From Candidatus Dadabacteria bacterium UBA1144 (GTDB lineage: Bacteria > Desulfobacterota_D > UBA1144): DNA of 7,648 nucleotides. Shown one piece after another: positions 1 to 5,284 of this stretch (position 1 is the stretch's first letter; each line of letters opens with the position of its first letter). The stretch covers positions 1-7,648 of the forward strand of contig CAJIYY010000023.1 of assembly GCA_905181755.1 (NCBI GenBank), written 5' to 3'. The position numbers and the translations under genes are program-made. Under the pieces are notes generated by a model. That model saw nothing but the letters and a program-made list of their open reading frames with translations, made no database searches and was not told where the DNA came from.

Positions 1-359
1 ATATTACCCTTGCTATAGGTTTCCAACATTACGATCTCCCAATACTTTGTTGATATAAAAAAATCAGATTCAGACCCTAGACTTGAGTAGAACTTGTCTG
101 AAATATCATGATTTCCCCTAGCGTACAGCAAAGAAGGTTTTAATCTTCGAATTTGAGTATAAAAGAATTCAAAAGATTCTTTCTTTTGATCCTGAATGAA
201 ATCGCCACCCAGAACAACATAGTCTGCATCATTGTGGTTTTCTTGAATATGAGTAACTGTTGAATTAAAAGAAGCAAAAGTATCAATTCCCAAGAAATCT
301 TCCTGGTGAGTGAGGTGCATATCGGACAGGAAAATTATTTTAAGTTCATCATTCTTCAT
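1..359 (-). CDS. cpdA: CpdA-like 3',5'-cyclic AMP phosphodiesterase (calcineurin-like metallophosphoesterase), C-terminus outside window
   Basis: Reading the minus strand from ATG at 359 gives 119 uninterrupted codons running off the window edge, so the gene is partial only because of the cut. The class III metallophosphoesterase motifs come in order: D13-x-H15 within LSDMHL, the GGD motif ending at D53, and GNHD at 82-85. These supply the first ligands of the dinuclear metal centre; the later His motifs would lie outside. The text between motifs (GDFIQDQ, then a Tyr-Ser segment after GNHD, then YWEIVMLET) follows the order I recall for E. coli CpdA (GDLAQDQ, MYSAL, WQILLLDS), which makes CpdA more likely than a generic phosphoesterase. 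CpdA hydrolyses cAMP to AMP in the cytoplasm and lowers cAMP-CRP signalling. The gene is divergent from the aquaporin gene, 50 bases apart. The substrate is inferred from resemblance only; another small phosphodiesterase is possible. Confidence 0.85.
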   Translation of the reverse strand, partial: MKNDELKIIFLSDMHLTHQEDFLGIDTFASFNSTVTHIQENHNDADYVVLGGDFIQDQKKESFEFFYTQIRRLKPSLLYARGNHDISDKFYSSLGSESDFFISTKYWEIVMLETYSKGN

Positions 360-376
360 AGAATAAAATAATACTT

Positions 377-407
377 AATAAATTTATTTTATCTGTTAGA
401 TTAATCT
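377..407. promoter_or_regulatory. Divergent intergenic region with two short perfect palindromes
   Basis: The 50-base gap between the divergent cpdA-like and aquaporin starts must hold promoters for both unless they lie inside genes. It contains two perfect palindromes: AATAAATTTATT at 377-388 and AGATTAATCT at 398-407, the second ending two bases before the aquaporin ATG. TTAGAT near 396 on the plus strand and TAAAAT on the minus strand could be -10 elements, but no convincing -35 was found. Palindromes of pure or nearly pure A+T arise easily by chance here, so an operator role is only a possibility. Neither start has a recognisable ribosome-binding site. Confidence 0.25.
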
Positions 408-409
408 CT

Positions 410-1036
410 ATGAATAGATATGTAGCTGAATTTTATGGAACATTTTTACTACTGCTCTCTATAGTGGGAACAGCATTTATGATGGAGAGCATGAACACTC
501 CATCCTATCTAGCGTTACTCGCTATCGCGCTAGCAGCGAGCTCGATTCTTTTTTGCAACATAACCTTGTTTATGAAAGTTTCTGGTGCACACTTTAATCC
601 AGCAGTTTCCTTAATGATGCTACTTAGAGGGAATCTTAATACAAAAGACTTTGCTTTATATTCAATAATGCAGATATTAGGTGCAATTTCTGCTGTAATC
701 TGTGTCCATCTTATGTTTGGTGAAGGTCCAATCGCAATCTCTGAAGTTGACAGATCTGGAACAAATATATTGCTTGGAGAATTTATAGCAACTTTAGGTC
801 TGCTAATAGTGATAATTCATGGTGAAAAATTTTCCCCTTCAAGTGTCCCTATCCTAGTAGCTTCATATATTTTGTCAGCTATTCTTTTTACATCATCAAC
901 CTGTTTTGCTAATCCAGCTGTAACAATTGGTAGGCTTTTTACTAACTCTGAGGTTGGAATAGATTTAAATTCCATCATAGTTTTTCTGATTGTTGAGATT
1001 TTAGCTGTTTTTGTAGTTTCTAAGTCTATTGAATAA
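410..1036 (+). CDS. Aquaporin-family (MIP) channel, AqpS/AqpN-like, with non-canonical selectivity filter
   Basis: This 208-residue protein is a six-helix inner-membrane channel with hydrophobic segments near 5-25, 33-55, 82-103, 117-137, 143-163 and 186-204. The two half-helix loops carry the family signature: HFNPAVS with NPA at 63-65 and CFANPAVTIGR with NPA at 168-170. In water and glycerol channels the second NPA is followed directly by the Arg of the aromatic/Arg filter; here V171 takes that place and the next Arg is R175. The NPAVT form resembles, from memory, the AqpS/AqpN type found with arsenic-resistance genes, which conducts small neutral solutes such as arsenite or methylated arsenicals. 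No ars gene is visible here, so the solute is unknown. The protein is shorter than the usual 230-280 residues, mainly in loops and termini. It is divergent from the cpdA-like gene and converges with the 85-residue gene, two bases apart. The family call is firm; the substrate is not. Confidence 0.93.
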   Translation: MNRYVAEFYGTFLLLLSIVGTAFMMESMNTPSYLALLAIALAASSILFCNITLFMKVSGAHFNPAVSLMMLLRGNLNTKDFALYSIMQILGAISAVICVHLMFGEGPIAISEVDRSGTNILLGEFIATLGLLIVIIHGEKFSPSSVPILVASYILSAILFTSSTCFANPAVTIGRLFTNSEVGIDLNSIIVFLIVEILAVFVVSKSIE

Positions 1037-1038
1037 GG

Positions 1039-1296
1039 TTAATGTTTTGCAATTAAAGTTTTAAGAGATTGATCCATTTCAGCATTTTCTTTAACAAAGT
1101 CGACAGATGATCCAATCCTTTCGCTTACAACGTGAAATGCTAGATTTAAAGCTTTAGAGCTGGTTATACACTTAAAATAGTCCAACTTACGTATCTCTTT
1201 CATTAACAAAGCTAGGGCCTGATTTTTCATATCTTTATCACTCATGAAGCCCATAAGATGCCACGATAATTTCCAATTGTCAATACAATATTTCAA
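1039..1296 (-). CDS. Small hypothetical protein, 85 residues or fewer
   Basis: I do not recognise this protein. It is small, charged and probably all helical, with no signal peptide, membrane span or obvious metal motif; Cys occurs at only two positions (C4, C43). The longest frame starts at TTG 1296. In-frame ATG codons at residues 15 and 18 (about 1254 and 1245) are alternatives, and none has a clear ribosome-binding site, so the first 14-17 residues are doubtful. Its TAA lies two bases from the aquaporin TAA, the tight convergent packing seen elsewhere in the window, and it fills a stretch where the plus strand has no plausible gene. A perfect TTGACA on the minus strand (1279-1284) lies inside the longest frame and hints at a promoter for a later start, but no good -10 follows at proper spacing. 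It diverges from the oad operon. It could be a real small gene or a chance frame. Confidence 0.5.
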   Translation of the reverse strand: MKYCIDNWKLSWHLMGFMSDKDMKNQALALLMKEIRKLDYFKCITSSKALNLAFHVVSERIGSSVDFVKENAEMDQSLKTLIAKH

Positions 1297-1314
1297 AAAT
1301 AATAATCTTTTTGA

Positions 1315-1343
1315 TTGTTTTTACTCTTTTTATTTACTAGAAT
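1315..1343 (+). promoter_or_regulatory. Candidate sigma-70 promoter of the oadGAB operon
   Basis: TTGTTT at 1315-1320 (-35-like, first three positions match) and TAGAAT at 1338-1343 (-10-like, five of six match) are separated by exactly 17 bases. Transcription would begin near 1350, leaving a leader of about 34 bases that contains the strong oadG ribosome-binding site. No other pair this good was seen in the gap between the divergent genes. The call rests on consensus and position only. Confidence 0.4.
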
Positions 1344-1367
1344 AAGAAAGGATAAAAAAAATGATAA

Positions 1368-1374
1368 TAAGGAG
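1368..1374 (+). promoter_or_regulatory. Ribosome-binding site that fixes the oadG start
   Basis: TAAGGAG is a seven-base match to the anti-Shine-Dalgarno complement, and nine bases separate it from GTG at 1384. It is the strongest ribosome-binding site in the window. It lies inside the longer TTG-initiated frame that begins at 1315, which is the main argument that the longer frame is not the real start. Confidence 0.75.
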
Positions 1375-1383
1375 TGTTTCACA

Positions 1384-1620
1384 GTGATTGGTGAATCTGT
1401 TAATTTTATGATAATTGGAATGTCAGTAGTTTTTGCATTTCTAGTCATAATGGTCTTAGTACTCAAGGCGCAAGGAAAACTTATAAATTACTTTATAGCT
1501 TCAAAGAACGATAGTTCTACTACCTCTATCTCTAACGAGAACGAAGTAACTGATGCTAAAAAAGTTGCTATTATTTCTGCAGCAGTAAAACACCATATAG
1601 AAAAAAATTCAAAAAATTGA
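1384..1620 (+). CDS. oadG: Na+-translocating oxaloacetate decarboxylase, gamma subunit OadG
   Basis: OadG is the small membrane subunit that joins the biotin-carrying alpha subunit to the Na+-channel beta subunit and, in studied enzymes, binds Zn2+. Starting at GTG 1384 gives 78 residues, the usual family size of about 80. A short lead (VIGESVNF) is followed by one transmembrane helix with the MIIGMSVVFAFLVIMVLVL pattern typical of OadG/PccD proteins, then a hydrophilic cytoplasmic tail rich in Ser, Thr, Lys and Glu. The frame can be extended upstream to TTG 1315, but those 23 residues include a Lys/Arg/Asp-rich stretch unlike the family, overlap the proposed promoter, and lack a ribosome-binding site, whereas GTG 1384 has TAAGGAG nine bases before it. 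It is first in the oadG-oadA-oadB order classic for this pump, 38 bases before oadA. The call depends on size, topology and context, since OadG sequences are poorly conserved. Confidence 0.88.
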   Translation: MIGESVNFMIIGMSVVFAFLVIMVLVLKAQGKLINYFIASKNDSSTTSISNENEVTDAKKVAIISAAVKHHIEKNSKN

Positions 1621-1632
1621 TTTATTTGCTAT

Positions 1633-1657
1633 CAAATTGAATGTGAACATCTAATTG
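1633..1657 (+). promoter_or_regulatory. Possible mRNA hairpin abutting the oadA start codon
   Basis: In the 38-base gap between oadG and oadA, bases 1633-1643 can pair with 1648-1657 around a TGAA loop: about nine pairs including one G-U, with one bulged A and one mismatch. The hairpin ends one base before the oadA ATG and occupies the place where a ribosome-binding site would be; no such site is visible. It is A-U rich, so its stability is modest and it may be chance. Confidence 0.25.
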
Positions 1658-1658
1658 T

Positions 1659-3476
1659 ATGAGTAAAAAATATATAGACATAATGGATACAACTTTCAGA
1701 GACGGATTTCAGTCTGTTTTTGGTGGAAGAGTATTAATGGAAGACTTCTTGCCTGCAGTAGAGGAAGCTAAAAAAGCAGGAATAACTCATTTTGAATTTG
1801 GAGGCGGAGCAAGGTTCCAAAGTCTTTTCTTTTACTTAAATGAGAATGCATTCGATATGATGGATAAATTCAGGGAGATTGCAGGGCCAGATGCAAATTT
1901 ACAGACTTTATCAAGAGGCATAAACACTGTGGCGCTTGATACAGGCAGTAGAGATATAGTTGACTTGCATGCCAAACTTTTCAAGAAGCACGGGACTACA
2001 ACTATAAGAAACTTTGATGCACTTAATGATGTTTCAAATCTAGAATATAGCGCTCAATGCATAAATAAATACAATCTAAATCATGAAGTAGTTATAACTA
2101 TAATGGATCTTCCTCCTGGTTGCATTGGTGCTCACAACGCTCAATTCTATGAAAAGATACTTAGAGACATTCTTGATTCAGGAATAGAATTTAGCTCTCT
2201 ATGCTTTAAAGATGCTAGTGGAACCGCACATCCAAAAAAAGTATACGACACTATAAAAATGGCCAGGAAAATTCTTCCTAAAGATACGCATATTAGATTT
2301 CATACACATGAAAGTGCTGGTATTAGCGTTTCTTGCTATTTGGCTGCTCTTGAAGCAGGTGTAGACGGTATAGATACAGCAATTGCGCCTGTGTCAGGCG
2401 GGACTAGTCAACCTGACATCTTGACCATGTTACATGCAACTAAGAATACGGAATACAATCTAAGCGACCTAGAGTCTTCCAAGTTAATGAAAGTTAAAGA
2501 ATGTCTTGCTTCCCTGCTAAAAGATTACTATGTTCCAAGAGAAGCAAAAAGAGTTTCTCCTTTGATTCCTTTTTCACCAATGCCGGGTGGAGCACTTACA
2601 GCGAACACCCAAATGATGAGGGACAATAACATTCTTCACAAGTATCCTGAGGTTATTGCGGCTATGAGCGAAGTTGTACAAAAAGGTGGCTATGGAACTT
2701 CTGTTACACCAGTATCTCAATTTTACTGGCAACAAGCATTTAGCAATGTAATGTTTGGAAAATGGGAAAAGATTGCTGATGGTTATGGCAGGATGGTTCT
2801 TGGTTATTTTGGTAAAACTCCAACAAGTCCTGACCCCGACATTGTAAAGTTGGCATCAGAACAACTAAAACTTGAACCTACAACTGAGAATCCTCTTGAT
2901 ATAGCGGATAGAGACGAAAGAAAAAGTCTATCTTATTGGAATAGTATATTGAAAGAAAAAGGATTAGAAGAGACGGAAGAAAATACTTTTATTGCTGCGG
3001 CTTGTGCTGAAAAGGGAATAGAATTCCTTGAAGGTAAAACGAAAGTTAATGTTCGAAAAAATAATGATGAAAACCAATACGGTAACGAGGAAAAGACCCC
3101 TAAAAAAGACAAAGTCTCCACTTATACAATACTTCTTGATGGTGAGTCGTACAATGTTCAAGTAGCAGCAGGTGCTGATGCAGAGACTGTTTCAACTTTA
3201 GGAAAGGTACAGGTCTCCGGCATAAAGAAAGTAAAAGATAAAGCAGGAGAATCTGAAAGTAATACAGAGAACGTTCTTGCACCAGTAAATGGTGTTGTGT
3301 TTAAAATACTATGTTCTCCAGGAGATAACGTTACTCCAGACCAAACAGTCATGGTTCTAGAATCAATGAAAATGGAAATTGAGGTCAAAGCTGGTGTAAG
3401 TGGATCTGTAGTTGAGATACAAGTTAATCAAGGTGAAAATGTTGAAGAAGGAGACGTAATAATAAATGTCTCATAA
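1659..3476 (+). CDS. oadA: Oxaloacetate decarboxylase alpha subunit OadA (carboxyltransferase plus biotin domain)
   Basis: This 605-residue cytoplasmic subunit transfers the carboxyl group of oxaloacetate to its own biotin, producing pyruvate; OadB then decarboxylates the carboxybiotin. The N-terminal carboxyltransferase barrel shows DTTFRDGFQS (10-19), with R14, D15 and Q18 matching the active-site Arg, metal-ligand Asp and Gln of the family; FKDASG with K184, the Lys that becomes carbamylated; and FHTH with metal ligands H215 and H217. A conserved PLIPFSPMPGG segment (301-311) and a helical region lead to about residue 465. A charged linker (about 466-486), unlike the usual Pro/Ala-rich one, joins the C-terminal biotinyl domain with ESMKME; K571 is the biotinylated Lys, 34 residues from the end as expected. 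Several near-invariant positions differ (F17 for His; GGGARF where WGGATF is usual), placing it in a divergent subclade. The ATG lacks a ribosome-binding site, but the MSKKYIDIMDTTFRD start fits the family. It overlaps oadB by 11 bases. Pyruvate carboxylase subunit B is the alternative, disfavoured by the adjacent oadG and oadB. Confidence 0.95.
   Translation: MSKKYIDIMDTTFRDGFQSVFGGRVLMEDFLPAVEEAKKAGITHFEFGGGARFQSLFFYLNENAFDMMDKFREIAGPDANLQTLSRGINTVALDTGSRDIVDLHAKLFKKHGTTTIRNFDALNDVSNLEYSAQCINKYNLNHEVVITIMDLPPGCIGAHNAQFYEKILRDILDSGIEFSSLCFKDASGTAHPKKVYDTIKMARKILPKDTHIRFHTHESAGISVSCYLAALEAGVDGIDTAIAPVSGGTSQPDILTMLHATKNTEYNLSDLESSKLMKVKECLASLLKDYYVPREAKRVSPLIPFSPMPGGALTANTQMMRDNNILHKYPEVIAAMSEVVQKGGYGTSVTPVSQFYWQQAFSNVMFGKWEKIADGYGRMVLGYFGKTPTSPDPDIVKLASEQLKLEPTTENPLDIADRDERKSLSYWNSILKEKGLEETEENTFIAAACAEKGIEFLEGKTKVNVRKNNDENQYGNEEKTPKKDKVSTYTILLDGESYNVQVAAGADAETVSTLGKVQVSGIKKVKDKAGESESNTENVLAPVNGVVFKILCSPGDNVTPDQTVMVLESMKMEIEVKAGVSGSVVEIQVNQGENVEEGDVIINVS
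3448..3453 (+). promoter_or_regulatory. Ribosome-binding site of oadB inside the oadA 3' end
   Basis: AAGGAG lies within the last codons of oadA, 12 bases before the oadB ATG at 3466, slightly longer than optimal spacing. An in-frame TAA sits directly before that ATG (3463-3465), so this is the earliest possible start. The arrangement suggests translational coupling of the two subunits. Confidence 0.5.
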
Positions 3477-4806
3477 AGTTCTTATTTTTAAACAAATAAT
3501 TATCCCTATTCTAGTTCTTTTTCTATTTATTGGTATTTCAAACCAATCATACGCAGCTGATATTACAAATACTAAGGTTGAACAGAAAGAATATAAATCT
3601 AAAAATATCAAGGAACTATTCAAAAGTTTCTATAAATCAACGGGCATACATGAACTATTTAACCCAGTAGAAGGAAGACTTGGGCCTGAGAAAATAGAAC
3701 CTATGTCAAAATTCTCTCAAAGTTTTGGTAGAATAATTATGATTTTAATCTGTATTCTACTCTTTTACTTAGCTATATCTAAAAACTTTGAGCCACTACT
3801 ACTACTACCAATTGGATTTGGTGGCTTATTGGCTAATATACCAATTGCTGAGATCGCTGGTCCAAATGGATTCCTAGGAATACTTTATTCCTTAGGTGTA
3901 CAGAACGGACTTTTTCCAATTATTATATTTATGGGTGTAGGTGCGATGACAGATTTTGGCCCATTAATAGCAAATCCTAAGACAGCTCTACTAGGAGCAG
4001 CAGCTCAATTTGGAATATTTGGATCACTTGTAGGAGCAGTAGTCTTAACTCAAACCACAAGTATAATAGATTTTTCGTTACAAGATTCTGCAGCAATTAG
4101 TATTATAGGTGGTGCTGATGGTCCAACTGCAATATTCATCGCTTCTAGATTAGCTCCTGATCTACTGGGTGCAATAGCTGTAGCGGCGTATTCTTATATG
4201 GCACTAGTACCAATCATCCAACCTCCAATTATGAGAGCTTTAACAACAGAAAAGGAAAGAAAAATTAAGATGATACAACTGAGAAAGGTCCACAAACTAG
4301 AAAAGATTTTCTTCCCTATTACATTACTTATACTTTGCATTTTAGTACTACCTGATGCGACACCACTTGTAGGAGCATTATGTTTTGGCAACTTCCTAAA
4401 AGAATCTGGAGTAGTAGATAGGCTTTCTGATACAATGCAAAATTCTTTAATAAATATTGTAACTATTTTCCTTGGACTTGCTGTTGGATCAAAGCTAGCA
4501 GCTGAAAAGTTTCTTGTACCTGAGACGCTAGGAATTATAGTGATTGGTCTTGTAGCCTTCTCCGTAGGAACAGCTACCGGTGTATTGATGGGGAAACTAA
4601 TGAACAAGCTGAGCAAAGACCCTATAAACCCGCTCATAGGGGCTGCTGGAGTTTCAGCTGTACCAATGGCTGCAAGAGTGGTAAGTAAGGTTGGTACACA
4701 GGAAGACTCATCTAATATACTGCTAATGCATGCGATGGGTCCAAATGTTTCAGGAGTTATTGGGTCTGCTGTAGCAGCTGGTGTCCTAATTTCCATATTC
4801 ACATAA
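3466..4806 (+). CDS. oadB: Na+-translocating oxaloacetate decarboxylase, beta subunit OadB, with N-terminal signal peptide
   Basis: OadB is the polytopic membrane subunit that decarboxylates carboxybiotin and pumps Na+ outward. Family landmarks are present: FEPLLLLPIGFGG (108-120), FMGVGAMTDFGPL (155-167), GGADGPT (215-221) and NPLIGAAGVSAVPMAAR (388-404). D218, Y244, N388, G392, S397 and R404 correspond, by a constant shift of 15, to Klebsiella D203, Y229, N373, G377, S382 and R389, the residues reported as needed for Na+ transport. Two things differ from the Klebsiella form as I remember it. The roughly 50-residue insertion after the NIP motif is missing. The N-terminus is extended by about 70 residues: a signal-peptide-like hydrophobic stretch (about 10-25) ending SYA-AD with predicted cleavage after A30, then a soluble Lys-rich segment of about 55 residues that should lie in the periplasm before the first family helix (about 88-104). 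The gene overlaps oadA by 11 bases, and the exonuclease gene begins one base after its stop. Confidence 0.97.
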   Translation: MSHKVLIFKQIIIPILVLFLFIGISNQSYAADITNTKVEQKEYKSKNIKELFKSFYKSTGIHELFNPVEGRLGPEKIEPMSKFSQSFGRIIMILICILLFYLAISKNFEPLLLLPIGFGGLLANIPIAEIAGPNGFLGILYSLGVQNGLFPIIIFMGVGAMTDFGPLIANPKTALLGAAAQFGIFGSLVGAVVLTQTTSIIDFSLQDSAAISIIGGADGPTAIFIASRLAPDLLGAIAVAAYSYMALVPIIQPPIMRALTTEKERKIKMIQLRKVHKLEKIFFPITLLILCILVLPDATPLVGALCFGNFLKESGVVDRLSDTMQNSLINIVTIFLGLAVGSKLAAEKFLVPETLGIIVIGLVAFSVGTATGVLMGKLMNKLSKDPINPLIGAAGVSAVPMAARVVSKVGTQEDSSNILLMHAMGPNVSGVIGSAVAAGVLISIFT

Positions 4807-4807
4807 T

Positions 4808-5284
4808 ATGAAAATAGTTTTTGATATTGAAACAGATGGCTTTCTTTCTAGTATGACTTTAGTTCATTGCTTTGCTACTTTGGATGTTGACACAAATGAA
4901 GTGTTCGAATTTAGGGATAACATACAATCTGGAATAGAATATCTTGAGAAAGCAGAGCTTTTAATAGGACACAACATAAGAAAATTTGATATACCAGGAA
5001 TAAAAAAAATATATAACTTTAATCCAAAGGGTGAAATATTCGATACCTTAGAATACGCTAGAAAGATTTGGCCTAAAATAATTGAAGATGACAATAAAGA
5101 AGAGAGAATTCCATTAGAATTAAGAGGAAGGCATTCACTCAAAGCATGGGGATACAGGCTTGGTAATCAGAAAGGTGACTATACTGGCCCTTGGGACACT
5201 TATAGTGAGGAAATGATGGTCTACTGTGTCCAGGATGTTAAAGTAACATACGAGCTGTGGAAGAAAATAAAGCTAGAGCTTTGA
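4808..5284 (+). CDS. Stand-alone DEDDy 3'-5' exonuclease, like the proofreading domain of T7-type phage DNA polymerase
   Basis: This 158-residue protein has the three exonuclease motifs of the DnaQ/RNase H-like DEDDy superfamily: Exo I FDIET with D6 and E8; Exo II GHNIRKFD with D61; Exo III YCVQD with Y139 and D143. From memory it matches the T7 gp5 exonuclease region unusually well: GRHSLKAWGYRLGNQKGDY (107-125) against GSHALEAWGYRLGEMKGEY, and YSEEMMVYCVQDVKVT (132-147) against FNEEMMDYNVQDVVVT. Catalytic D5, E7, D65 and D174 of T7 all have counterparts. T7 polymerase is about 700 residues with this domain in the first 200; here the frame stops right after Exo III and no palm, fingers or thumb follows, so it is a complete single-domain protein and not a visible truncation. 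It probably degrades single-stranded DNA or 3' ends in the cytoplasm; the substrate is unknown. It starts one base after the oadB stop with no ribosome-binding site, so it is probably coupled to oadB, and its end overlaps the next convergent gene by 12 bases. Confidence 0.9.
   Translation: MKIVFDIETDGFLSSMTLVHCFATLDVDTNEVFEFRDNIQSGIEYLEKAELLIGHNIRKFDIPGIKKIYNFNPKGEIFDTLEYARKIWPKIIEDDNKEERIPLELRGRHSLKAWGYRLGNQKGDYTGPWDTYSEEMMVYCVQDVKVTYELWKKIKLEL
5269..5282. terminator. Weak candidate bidirectional terminator in the convergent overlap
   Basis: AAAGC and GCTTT flank TAGA, forming a five-base stem with a four-base loop exactly where the exonuclease gene and the YdjM-like gene overlap tail to tail. 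On the minus strand the stem is followed by a T-rich run (TTTATTTTCTT); on the plus strand by GATTTAACTTTATCTTT. The stem is short and weak for an intrinsic terminator, so this is a low-confidence call supported mainly by its position. Confidence 0.25.

Noticed and set aside
2933..3388. Four overlapping short minus-strand frames antisense to the OadA linker and biotin domain
   Set aside because: They overlap each other in several frames, have biased Ser/Phe/Leu composition, and sit over a clearly coding biotinyl domain.
1659..3476. Reading the carboxyltransferase gene as pyruvate carboxylase subunit B
   Set aside because: The domain order alone fits both, but the flanking oadG and oadB membrane subunits and the absence of a neighbouring biotin carboxylase favour the Na+ pump.
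4194..4802. Long 202-codon minus-strand frame antisense to oadB
   Set aside because: It lies wholly within the oadB coding region, whose family motifs are unmistakable. The antisense translation is Thr/Ser/Pro/Ile-rich with no recognisable motif, so it is a shadow of oadB.
4864..5142. 92-codon minus-strand frame antisense to the exonuclease gene
   Set aside because: It is contained in the exonuclease gene, whose catalytic motifs are intact; the antisense product is featureless.
4808..5284. Exonuclease as a remnant of a prophage or a truncated DNA polymerase
   Set aside because: No phage gene, integrase, attachment repeat or polymerase remnant is visible on either side, and the frame ends cleanly after the last exonuclease motif, so a complete single-domain gene is the simpler reading; a lost phage source remains possible.
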